Source: Candidatus Avoscillospira stercoripullorum (GTDB taxonomy: Bacteria > Bacillota > Clostridia > Oscillospirales > Oscillospiraceae). From it: DNA of 6,947 nucleotides. Below the pieces are notes generated by a model. That model had not been told where the DNA came from and made no database searches. It saw nothing but the letters and a program-made list of their open reading frames with translations. The stretch covers positions 1 to 6,947 of the forward strand of contig DVGD01000121.1 in assembly GCA_018712905.1 (NCBI GenBank), in the 5' to 3' direction. A program made the translations under genes and the position numbers. Positions 1 through 6,405 of the stretch are shown here, one piece after another; within the stretch, counting starts at the first letter, position 1, and every line of letters starts with the position of its first letter.

Positions 1-1219
1 AGCATGGACTTCGCATCCCCGAGGACCTGTCGGTCGTGGCCTCCACGCCCCAGTCGGCAAAGCGCTGCGCCCACAGGCGCTGGGCTTCGTCCGGCTCGGC
101 GGCATACTCCGTGCCCCAGTGGACAAACACGATGGAGCAGTCGGCATCCGCCTCCCCTGCCGCGATGGCTTGCTGCACCGCTTCCGGGTCGTCCAGGGTA
201 TGGAGGACATAGGGCGCATCCTCCGGCAGCGCGTGGCCGTTGGTGGACTGGGTCAGGCTGAAGACGGCACAGCGGATGCCGTTGACCTCCAAGATCTCAT
301 ATGGCCGCAGCGCGCCGTCCGCCACAGGCTGAATGCCGGCGCATACAATGCCTGCATCGCGGTAGAACGATGCGGTCAAGTCAATGGCGTCCGTCCCCTT
401 ATCCAGGGCATGGTTTCCGGCACAGCTCACCACGTCAAATCCGGCCTTGACCACCGCCTCTCCCACCTCCAGCGGTGTTCCAAAGACGGGATAGGAGCTG
501 TACTCCCCAGGAGAGTTTACATAAATCGTCTCTTGTTGGATGGCTGTCACATCAAAGGTAGAGAGTTTCTCCAGAACATCGGCAAACATGCCGTCAAAAC
601 ACCCGTCTTCCCTGCGGAGATAGTAATCGTAGATCTGCCGGTGGATCAAAAGGTCTCCCAGCGCCGCCATGGTGAAGGAGGTTTTGGGCAGCGCAATGGC
701 GGTGAGCCCCCAGGTGAGCCAGTCCCAGGCTGTCACGTTCCCGGAGCGGTCGGTAATCAGCAGCCGCGCCTCCGGGTCAAACTGCCACGACACCACCTCC
801 ATGCCAATGTCCGATGCCATCCACAGCGGCTGCACCGTTCCTGCCCCGACGGCATAGATATCGATATGCTGCGACCACGCCGCTTCCTCCTCTTCTTCCC
901 AGAAGGGGCGGCTGTCGCCGTAGCGTTCTTTTCGCCAGGTGAGAAGCAGCATCTCCTGTGCCCCGTCGTGGTTAATATCGCACAAAAGTGCGTCCTGCAC
1001 CAGTGTTTCTTCCTCGGGCTGCCAGGAGATTTCGCCGTTCCAGACGGCGCTTATGTGCTGGTTTTCCAGCTGGATCTCCCACGGAGACGCGGAGAGCGCC
1101 CCTTCTTTCCATGCTACCCAGTCCGGGGGTGCGTCCCTTCCCCGCAGGAGCAGGAATAGGGCAATCGCGGCGAGAAGTCCCGCCGCGATGCCAATCCAAA
1201 CAATCCGTTTTTTCATCAT
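1..1219 (-). CDS. CapA-like (PGA_cap) metallophosphatase-fold protein, membrane-anchored, C-terminus missing
   Basis: The frame is open to the window edge (406 codons). Residues 5-26 form a signal anchor after MMKKR. Residues 81-89 (DINHDGAQE) resemble the calcium-binding loop of FG-GAP/VCBS repeats, so an extra N-terminal domain of about 150 residues precedes the catalytic-type domain. The PGA_cap domain starts near residue 184. Its landmarks are GD at 188-189, QQET at 228-231 (often NxE in the family), GNHALDKG at 268-275 and VHWGTEY at 366-372. The family is named after CapA of poly-gamma-glutamate capsule synthesis and has a calcineurin-like metal-binding fold; the substrate here is unknown. 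After residue 393 the expected VxGxHPH motif is absent and an unrelated sequence follows, so the gene is broken at about position 40. The start overlaps the DUF3160 stop as ATGA; a second ATG lies one codon in. A GGAGAG lies 15 bases upstream, rather far, so coupling to the upstream gene is likely. No capsule ligase genes (capB, capC) are seen. Confidence 0.88.
   Translation of the reverse strand, partial: MMKKRIVWIGIAAGLLAAIALFLLLRGRDAPPDWVAWKEGALSASPWEIQLENQHISAVWNGEISWQPEEETLVQDALLCDINHDGAQEMLLLTWRKERYGDSRPFWEEEEEAAWSQHIDIYAVGAGTVQPLWMASDIGMEVVSWQFDPEARLLITDRSGNVTAWDWLTWGLTAIALPKTSFTMAALGDLLIHRQIYDYYLRREDGCFDGMFADVLEKLSTFDVTAIQQETIYVNSPGEYSSYPVFGTPLEVGEAVVKAGFDVVSCAGNHALDKGTDAIDLTASFYRDAGIVCAGIQPVADGALRPYEILEVNGIRCAVFSLTQSTNGHALPEDAPYVLHTLDDPEAVQQAIAAGEADADCSIVFVHWGTEYAAEPDEAQRLWAQRFADWGVEATTDRSSGMRSPC
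3..38 (+). other. Fragment of a LacI-family transcriptional regulator at the window edge
   Basis: Read from position 3 on the plus strand, twelve codons give HGLRIPEDLSVV. This is the well-known stretch of LacI/GalR-family sugar-binding domains that normally continues as GFDD. After position 38 the frame reads ASTPQS and loses all resemblance to the family. The opposite strand from about position 39 onward is clearly a CapA-like protein. So this is a short remnant of a different gene joined head-on to the CapA gene. It may be a chimeric assembly end or a true rearrangement; the sequence alone cannot tell. The fragment is short, but the match to the family motif is close. Confidence 0.6.
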
Positions 1220-3450
1220 GACTTAGACCAATAGCTCTCCGTCCACCAGGGCTTTGCAACCTGGGCATCCCAGTTATAGGTGCCGTCCTCCTTCGCCCAG
1301 ACGCCGATCATCTGCCGCCAGGTGCTGTCGGTGAGGCGCTCAGACATGGGATATTCAAACTGGTAGAAGTCATATACCAATCCGGAGGCAAGGCGCAGGG
1401 TGCCGTCCACCGGCACCACCACATAAATCCTCGCCGGACGGCCGGTGGCAATTTGCAGCACCGTACCGTTGGGATCTGTGGCGATGTCCGTCACCAGGGC
1501 AGACGGGATCTCCTTGGCCTCCAGGTAGGGCGATTGAGATTGCTCCTGCACCGCCTCAATCCAGAAGTGCTCCAGCGTGCCGCCATAGGCGCGGATGAGC
1601 TCATACTCCTCCTCGCTGAGCGTCTCATTGCGCAGCTCCTTCTCGGAAATGGTCTGGAGCATCCCAGCAAGCTCTGCCAGGCGGGTGAGATTCTCCTTGT
1701 CGCTGTCGCCCAGATACCCGTAGCGTTCCAGTCCGTCGGCAGTCTGCTGGGCAAGGAGGGCAAATCGGCGATAGACCTCCACCTCCGGCTCCACGTAGCC
1801 GCGGTCGTCGATCTCTTCCACGGGGCCGCCGCCCATCTCCGCCATGACCTGCTTGGCATAGAGCACCGTGTCGTGCTTGAGCTCGGTAAAGCTGCCGGCA
1901 AAGCACTCCAGGCTCTTCTTCTGCCACGCCTCACTGGTCATAAAGGAGGGGTAGCCCTCGCCCTTTTCCTCGAGAATCGGCGAAAGGGTGTAAAGCCAGC
2001 TGGAATAGAGGCTGCTTGTCCAGGTGGATTCAGGCGCCTTTGCTACGACCTCCCGCAGCTTTTCCATATTTTCACTGTAGTTCTCATATCCAGTGGCGCC
2101 CTGCTCCTCCAAAAGCGTCAAGGCCAGGTCGGAGCCAAGAGCAGCCGGCATATCCAAAACATCCGGCAGCATCCGCTTTTCGCCTTGGGCATTCTCCTTG
2201 ACGTTGCTGTAGACCAGCTGCTGCATCACCGCCGCGTCAATGGTGAAGCGCTGTCCCATCACGCGGAAGCCCTTTGTGAGTTCTGGAATGTTCTCTGTGC
2301 CTTCCCACACCGGCACGGAGTTGATAGCAGGCGGCGCCATGGTGCTGACCAGCTTGACAAAGGTCTGGTAATGCTCCGAATCGCCGATGAGGTCTTCCAC
2401 GCTGGGAAATCCGCCGTAGGCGGCCTCAATGGCAGGGGCGTATTCATAGTAGCTTAAATCATCGCTGGTACCGGCGAAGAAGGAAGTGACGGTATAGATT
2501 GTTTCCCAAGCGTCAATCCCGCCCTCTTGAAGCGCCAGCGTCATGAGAAGGGCGCAGCGGTTGAGCGTCTCGTTATTCTGGAGGAAATTCACCTGGCCAT
2601 ACCACATCATGGCACGGAAGTAAGCCTCCAGCACCGCGTCTCCCTCGTAATATCCCCGAGGCTTGAACTGGGTATAGTCCATGTTGGCGCCGGTCAAGGG
2701 CGAGACGGCAATATTCGCCGCGTTGGTAATCAGGGAAAGCTCCTGCTCCACCAGGCTCGTCACCGCGCCGGGAACTTCCACTTCCCCATTCTGAAGCCGC
2801 GCCGCTACCGCGTAGAAGGCAAGATTTACCCTGGCGGCCTCTTCCCACTCCGTGCCGCTCAAGGCTTCATACTGCTTCTTCGCCACTTCCAGCTGCTTCA
2901 CGCTCAGCGCTTCCAGCGCAGAAGACAGATATTGCTTTTCCGTCCGGCTGAGCAAGAGGCTGAAATAGAGGTGATAGGTGTGCATCATGGAATCCACGGT
3001 GACGAAATTGGGAACCTGGGAATAGCGGTTTTCCTCGTAAATTTCAAAAAACTCATTGGAATAGCTGGGTTTTACCACAAATAGATTCTCAGCCAATAGG
3101 GATTTATCTTCGTCAGTGAAATAGAATTGGTTGAGATTCACAAGGTTGGATAAATCCGGTTCAACCGTGTAGGTTGGAACCGCCGCGGTCACCGCTTGCT
3201 CCGCCGCCGGAAACGAAAGAAGCTGCATGCGGTTGAGCGCCTTTACTTGGGATAGCGCCGCATTGATCTCCTCGTCTTCGCTGGGCGTCTCCTGGGGTGT
3301 CTCGTCTGTCTGCTGCGTATGTACTGTTTGCTGTTGGTCTTCCGTGGACTGCTGCGTGGTCGTTTCCGCCGCACATCCCAGGAGCAGCACCCATACCAGC
3401 AGCAGCGCCAGAAGCCGAAGCCCCTTGCGTCTCAATTCTATGATGTTCAT
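1216..3450 (-). CDS. DUF3160 domain lipoprotein
   Basis: This is a full-length 744-residue protein. Residues 1-26 are a lipoprotein signal: positive RRKGLR, a leucine-rich core, and lipobox LLGC with the lipidated cysteine at 26. Residues 27-60 are a Thr/Gln/Glu-rich linker. The rest matches DUF3160, with the typical opening VPNFVTVDSMMHTYHLYF at 146-163. Near residues 670-715 is the typical ending, with IYVVVPVDGTLRLASG and a RLTDSTW motif. The function of DUF3160 is unknown; the lipobox places it on the outer face of the membrane. AGGAGG at 3458-3463 sits seven bases before the ATG. The start overlaps the stop of the upstream membrane-protein gene by four bases, and its own stop overlaps the CapA-like start in the same way. 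This argues for one operon and a joint envelope role (inference). No catalytic motif was recognised. Confidence 0.92.
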   Translation of the reverse strand: MNIIELRRKGLRLLALLLVWVLLLGCAAETTTQQSTEDQQQTVHTQQTDETPQETPSEDEEINAALSQVKALNRMQLLSFPAAEQAVTAAVPTYTVEPDLSNLVNLNQFYFTDEDKSLLAENLFVVKPSYSNEFFEIYEENRYSQVPNFVTVDSMMHTYHLYFSLLLSRTEKQYLSSALEALSVKQLEVAKKQYEALSGTEWEEAARVNLAFYAVAARLQNGEVEVPGAVTSLVEQELSLITNAANIAVSPLTGANMDYTQFKPRGYYEGDAVLEAYFRAMMWYGQVNFLQNNETLNRCALLMTLALQEGGIDAWETIYTVTSFFAGTSDDLSYYEYAPAIEAAYGGFPSVEDLIGDSEHYQTFVKLVSTMAPPAINSVPVWEGTENIPELTKGFRVMGQRFTIDAAVMQQLVYSNVKENAQGEKRMLPDVLDMPAALGSDLALTLLEEQGATGYENYSENMEKLREVVAKAPESTWTSSLYSSWLYTLSPILEEKGEGYPSFMTSEAWQKKSLECFAGSFTELKHDTVLYAKQVMAEMGGGPVEEIDDRGYVEPEVEVYRRFALLAQQTADGLERYGYLGDSDKENLTRLAELAGMLQTISEKELRNETLSEEEYELIRAYGGTLEHFWIEAVQEQSQSPYLEAKEIPSALVTDIATDPNGTVLQIATGRPARIYVVVPVDGTLRLASGLVYDFYQFEYPMSERLTDSTWRQMIGVWAKEDGTYNWDAQVAKPWWTESYWSKS

Positions 3451-4226
3451 GACCGTTCCTCCTCTTTTACCGAAATGATGGTCTTACCCAAAAGGCTTGC
3501 GAGTTGTTCCAGGTCTTCCTGGGCAATATTGTTCTTTTGCAGCAAAAGCATACGATTGTCCACAACGGGAAGAAGCAGCGAAGGTGTTTCATAGATCTCG
3601 GTGATGGCCTCCGGAGAGATCGGCTGCGTTTCGTCTCCCTTGGTCAGTGCCATACCCGTTTCGGAAACCGTCACAGAATAGTCCCCAAGGTGCTCCACCG
3701 TGCTCCACTGCCGGTAAAGCTCTGCGGCTTGCTTCTCAAAGCGCCGCTTTCTTCTTCCCCTGGGGAAAAAGCCAACAAACGCAAAGCACAGGAGAAATAT
3801 CCCCAACGGCATAAGCCTCCCCAGCGTCTCGGGCGCCGACCCCGCGCCAAATAAAATGATTCCACCGAACACCAGGTTTGCTGTCTCCATTATCTTTGGA
3901 ATGATGTAGAGGAGTACCGCCTCCGCCAGCAAAGCGCAAATCAGCCCAAGGGGGATGAAACTGCCCAGTTCCTGCGGCGCAAAGAATGCCGGCAGCAGTA
4001 AAACCAGGCTCAAAACCCAAAGCACCGCCGCCAGGATACCGCGATAGATCCGCCGGAAGCGTATTTGTCGTGGCGTGCCTTTGGAATGGGCATGGAGCCA
4101 GTCAATGATCGGCCAAAACCTGGGGAGCCTTGCCCGGGAAGCAAGCTCCACTCGCTTTTCCAAGGCAGCGGCAAGTTCGGGAAGCAGCGCTTCATCCGGT
4201 AGTGCAAGGGAAATTTTCAGCTCCAT
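3447..4226 (-). CDS. Membrane protein with C-terminal YcxB-like domain
   Basis: The protein has 259 residues. The N-terminal 60 residues are soluble and charged. Hydrophobic segments lie at about 63-83, 90-112, 116-129 (weaker) and 136-155, followed by the basic stop RGRRKRR. Residues 180-248 read GDYSVTVSETGMALTKGDE, then an ISPEAI..IYETPSLLLPVVDN segment and a terminal DLEQLASLLG. This layout resembles YcxB-like domains (PF14317), which usually follow membrane helices and look like a small beta-rich module on the cytoplasmic side. The assignment is by eye and moderate. The function is unknown. It is the first gene of the operon, with AGGAGG at 4232-4237 five bases before the ATG and a strong promoter just upstream. 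Its stop overlaps the DUF3160 start by four bases, so it may support or regulate the envelope proteins encoded after it (inference). Confidence 0.8.
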   Translation of the reverse strand: MELKISLALPDEALLPELAAALEKRVELASRARLPRFWPIIDWLHAHSKGTPRQIRFRRIYRGILAAVLWVLSLVLLLPAFFAPQELGSFIPLGLICALLAEAVLLYIIPKIMETANLVFGGIILFGAGSAPETLGRLMPLGIFLLCFAFVGFFPRGRRKRRFEKQAAELYRQWSTVEHLGDYSVTVSETGMALTKGDETQPISPEAITEIYETPSLLLPVVDNRMLLLQKNNIAQEDLEQLASLLGKTIISVKEEERS

Positions 4227-4264
4227 AGAATCCTCCTATTCCGGATCAGACTTTGTTTTTCTCC

Positions 4265-4293
4265 ATTATAACAGCCCTATGTAGACGCGTCCA
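4265..4293 (-). promoter_or_regulatory. Extended -10 promoter of the membrane protein-DUF3160-CapA operon
   Basis: On the minus strand a perfect TATAAT (4265-4270) is preceded by TG with one base between, giving an extended -10. Seventeen bases further up is TGGACG (4288-4293), four of six matches to the -35 consensus. It lies about 39 bases before the first start codon and reads away from the upstream terminator, so it is the likely housekeeping sigma promoter for the three-gene operon. Confidence 0.75.
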
Positions 4294-4323
4294 GAACCTA
4301 TGGAAATTTTGCAAGTCAGATAC

Positions 4324-4352
4324 AAAAAGCCTCCTGCTGAGGCAGGAGGTTT
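4324..4352 (-). terminator. Rho-independent terminator of the cysteine-rich gene
   Basis: CCTCCTGC (4330-4337) and GCAGGAGG (4342-4349) form a perfect 8-bp stem around a 4-base loop. On the minus strand the stem is followed by CTTTTTG, a good uracil tract. It lies about 60 bases after the stop of the 120-residue gene and separates that transcript from the operon promoter downstream. The bases between the stop (4412) and the stem hold nothing else recognisable. Confidence 0.85.
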
Positions 4353-4411
4353 GAAAGAAAGGCAGATTGCAAAAGAATCACAAATCTATGAATCCACCGT
4401 TGCAGGTTTCT

Positions 4412-4774
4412 TTAAGCGTTGGGCACAATGGGATCGATCGCAGGCTGGATCGTGCCGCAATCGGTGCAAATATCCTGTGCAGATGCGTCATTGCAGTTGA
4501 CATAACTGTCTCCCACGGTGGCGATGGCGCCAAACTCCACGGGAACTGCCACGCAGATATCCTGGGTGATGGTAAAGACGCAGGATCCGTTCTTAAGACC
4601 GCCGCAAATTTCGCGTCCGGGCGTCACAACGGGATTGCCGCAGCACTTGGTCGTGGTATTGCCTGCCTGGGCATAGGGCGTGACGGTGACAGGAACACAG
4701 ATCGAGGCGGATTGGTAGCCTACAGCAGGGCAGGTTTGCACTTCATTGAGTGCGCCTTCATTTAACATAGCCAT
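4412..4774 (-). CDS. Small cysteine-rich protein, candidate spore-surface component
   Basis: The protein has 120 residues and ten cysteines (15, 26, 44, 45, 57, 65, 74, 94, 103, 106), including a CC pair and a CxxC near the end. It has no signal peptide or membrane segment. Recurrent Val/Pro/Thr stretches, such as ICVPVTVTP at 25-33 and DICVAVPVEFG at 72-82, suggest a beta-rich fold. I do not recognise a named family, though similar small proteins seem common in Clostridia. AAAGGAG at 4783-4789 lies eight bases before the ATG, which fixes the start; a second ATG two codons in is less well placed. The gene is divergent from the VWA protein, which also has a cysteine-rich end. Both have promoters resembling the mother-cell sigma type. 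Absence of a secretion signal plus many cysteines fits spore coat or exosporium proteins, which are assembled from the mother cell cytoplasm and cross-linked. That role is inference. Confidence 0.82.
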   Translation of the reverse strand: MAMLNEGALNEVQTCPAVGYQSASICVPVTVTPYAQAGNTTTKCCGNPVVTPGREICGGLKNGSCVFTITQDICVAVPVEFGAIATVGDSYVNCNDASAQDICTDCGTIQPAIDPIVPNA

Positions 4775-4790
4775 ATAACGTTCTCCTTTC

Positions 4791-4802
4791 CGGCAGCTGC
4801 CG
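4791..4802. repeat. 12-base perfect palindrome in the leader of the cysteine-rich gene
   Basis: CGGCAGCTGCCG reads the same on both strands. It lies between the predicted -10 (4807-4815) and the ribosome binding site (4783-4789) of the minus-strand gene, near the expected transcript start. It could be an operator half-pair or a small 5' hairpin in the RNA; it could also be chance. Confidence 0.5.
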
Positions 4803-4806
4803 CTTT

Positions 4807-4833
4807 CATCTTATGTGAAGGCGCTGAATAGGT
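4807..4833 (-). promoter_or_regulatory. Sigma-K/sigma-E-like promoter of the cysteine-rich gene
   Basis: On the minus strand CATAAGATG (4807-4815) differs at one position from the sigma-K -10 consensus CATAnnnTA. An AC (4832-4833) sits 16 bases upstream, as expected for the sigma-K -35. Transcription would begin near 4800, shortly before the ribosome binding site. No housekeeping promoter was seen here. The elements are short, so chance is possible; the matching promoter on the other strand adds support. Confidence 0.5.
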
Positions 4834-4837
4834 GCAG

Positions 4838-4870
4838 CCTGAAAGGCAAGGAACTTTCTTGCCTTCCAGG
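4838..4870. promoter_or_regulatory. 33-base inverted repeat between divergent promoters, candidate operator
   Basis: CCTGAAAGGCAAG (4838-4850) and CTTGCCTTCCAGG (4858-4870) form 13-base arms with a single mismatch around a 7-base centre. The dyad begins a few bases from the minus-strand -35 and ends one base before the plus-strand -35. There is no uracil tract on either side, so it is not a terminator. Its position suits a shared binding site for a dimeric regulator of both genes (inference). Confidence 0.6.
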
Positions 4871-4898
4871 ACATTCTGCCCCCAATGGTCATAGAATA
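4871..4898 (+). promoter_or_regulatory. Sigma-K/sigma-E-like promoter of the VWA gene
   Basis: CATAGAATA (4890-4898) matches the sigma-K -10 consensus CATAnnnTA at every fixed position. AC at 4871-4872 lies 17 bases upstream, the right place for its -35. It also fits much of the sigma-E -10. Transcription would begin near 4905, giving a leader of about 28 bases before the ATG at 4933. Mother-cell expression during sporulation is the implied regulation. Confidence 0.55.
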
Positions 4899-4932
4899 CG
4901 ATGGGTATTAAGCCCAGAATGAGGTAACGCAA

Positions 4933-6305
4933 ATGGGTGTTACAAATTCCAATAAAGTCATCAACACAGACCGCATTCTGTGCGATGGTTCCCTCCGGGT
5001 TACGCTGGCGCTAACGGCCGCGCCGGATATTATCTCCAATCCTACTGATATAGTCCTGATTCTAGATCGATCCGGCAGTATGACCGGTATTCCCTGGCCG
5101 CCATGAAACTGGGCGCGAAGACGTTCATCGATCTCATCGACGAAGCAACCGACGGCTCCCAGGATGGTCAAATTGGTTCAGGCAGCAAAATCGGAATTGT
5201 CAGCTTTGCCAGCACTGCCGTTGCAGATGCGCCGCTCATCACCTCAGTTGCCACATTGAAGAACGCTGTGGATGGCTTGACCGCAGGCGGCAACACCAAC
5301 CACGCTGCTGCCTTTGAGGCTGCTACGCAGTTATTTGACCCGGCGTCCACCAACGCCAAGGTGATGGTGATGTTCACCGACGGCAATACCACCACCGGAG
5401 CTCCGCCTGCTCCTGTAGCAGCTGCAGCAAGGGCGCAGGGTATTATCATTTACTGCATCGGTCTTATCGGCTCGGACGGTCTGGATGTCAATGCCTTGAA
5501 CAACTGGGCAACAGACCCAGATGCAAGCCACGTGGCAGTGACACCAGATGCAGCTGATTTGGAGGAGCTTTTTGCCGAGCTGGCTGCCAATATTTCCAAG
5601 CCTGGCGCCACAGACATTGTCATCGATGAGATTGTCAATCAGAGCTTTGTCATCACGAGCATTTCCTCTCCCACCAAGGGTTCCGCCACCATGCTCGATG
5701 TTCACTCTCTTCGCTGGAACATTCCAGAGTTAGGGGTCAGCAGCAGCGAAAGTGCTACGCTGGACTTCTTCGTCCGCCATGTTGGACAGCAATCCGGGAC
5801 GAAGCTCGTCAACCAATCCATCATCTATTCGGATCGCGAGGGCAATGTCGTCTCATTTCCGAAGCCTACCGTCTCGGTAGAATGTGATATTGTGGTATAT
5901 CCCGAGGACTGCCCCACGCCCGTAGATCTCACTGTGGCCGGTTGCCAGGACTCTGTTGTGGTGGATCTTGGCGACGTCAATCTCAGCTCCCAAGGGCGAA
6001 TTATCCAGGTGGATGTCACCATCCCTAATGTCTGCCCTGGGAAGCGAGTGGCACTTGCTGCCATTCTCACCGAAGTAGATGAGGATGGCATGGAGCATCA
6101 GCGCGGGATGAAGGCAATGACCATTCCGTCGCACAATTCCTCTGTGTGCCGCGATATTCTGGTCAAGTGTATTAAATTCGTCGTGCCGGATGACCTGGAC
6201 GTCACCAGAAATCCCACTTGCTCTGCTCGTAAATTTAAGGTTCGCTTCCTAGCCAACAACATCGATACAGACTATCGCTGCTGCGAGTCGGATATTACTC
6301 TGTAA
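4933..6305 (+). CDS. VWA domain protein with cysteine-rich C-terminus, interrupted by a one-base frameshift
   Basis: The true start is ATG 4933, with GAGG at 4921-4924 eight bases before it. This frame reads MGVTNSNKVINTDRI and then DIVLILDRSGSM, whose D45, S47 and S49 form the MIDAS metal site of a von Willebrand A domain. It then hits TGA at 5104. The next frame continues the domain without a gap as LAAMKLGAKTFIDL and stays open to TAA at 6303-6305. One C is missing in 5092-5094. Repaired, the protein has 457 residues. The other metal residues are present: T122 in GGNTNHAAAF and D150 in MFTDGN. After the VWA domain (about 38-215) comes a beta-sandwich-like segment (about 225-318) and a C-terminus with nine cysteines. 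Without repair, a start at ATG 5103 (400 residues) has no ribosome binding site and lacks DxSxS. VWA domains bind protein ligands through the metal; a spore-surface adhesion role is inferred from the promoter and divergent partner. No signal peptide is seen. Confidence 0.88.
5092..5094 (+). other. Frameshift site in the VWA gene (one C lost from a CCCC run)
   Basis: The bases read ATT CCC TGG; one more C would give ATT CCC CTG GCC GCC ATG and fuse the two frames into a normal VWA helix (M-T-G-I-P-L-A-A-M-K). The run is short, so either a base-calling error or a real one-base deletion is possible. No canonical -1 slippery heptamer is present. Confidence 0.85.
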
Positions 6306-6311
6306 AAAGCG

Positions 6312-6332
6312 CCACCGCCATCAAGGCGGTGG
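6312..6332. terminator. Stem-loop after the VWA gene, possible weak terminator
   Basis: CCACCGCC (6312-6319) and GGCGGTGG (6325-6332) form a perfect 8-bp stem with a 5-base loop, six bases after the VWA stop codon. On the plus strand it is followed by TACATAG, with no uracil tract. On the minus strand it is followed by CGCTTTTT, which looks more like a terminator, although no minus-strand gene is visible to its right. It probably ends or protects the VWA transcript. Confidence 0.55.
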
Positions 6333-6352
6333 TACATAGAAGGGAAAAATGG

Positions 6353-6382
6353 TTGCAGCCAGAAGAAACTTTATGATATGAT
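6353..6382 (+). promoter_or_regulatory. Probable housekeeping promoter of tag
   Basis: TTGCAG (6353-6358) and TATGAT (6377-6382) are separated by 18 bases, and a TG one base before the second element makes an extended -10. The region around it is AT-rich. It lies about 24 bases before the tag start codon. A second TATGAT at 6372 is too close to the -35 to be favoured. Confidence 0.6.
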
Positions 6383-6405
6383 ATAAAAAAACAAAAGGAG
6401 CAAAC

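Noticed and set aside
119..1159. 346-codon plus-strand open frame
   Set aside because: It lies opposite the CapA-like gene. The minus strand has clear family motifs and a coupled start; the plus frame has no recognisable domain or ribosome binding site and is rich in Arg/His/Pro as antisense shadows are.
1453..2457. 334-codon plus-strand open frame
   Set aside because: It is antisense to the DUF3160 gene, whose lipoprotein signal and conserved motifs are clear. The plus frame shows no family signature.
2527..3084. 185-codon plus-strand open frame
   Set aside because: Antisense shadow of the DUF3160 gene with no recognisable motif.
4367..4765. 132-codon plus-strand open frame opposite the cysteine-rich gene
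   Set aside because: The minus-strand frame has a well-placed AAAGGAG and a terminator after it. The plus frame has neither.
4838..4870. Dyad read as a rho-independent terminator
   Set aside because: There is no T run after the stem on either strand, and it sits between divergent promoters rather than at a gene end.
5085..5100. Programmed -1 frameshifting as the way to make full-length VWA protein
   Set aside because: No X-XXY-YYZ slippery heptamer is present and no obvious stimulatory structure was seen. A lost base is the simpler explanation.
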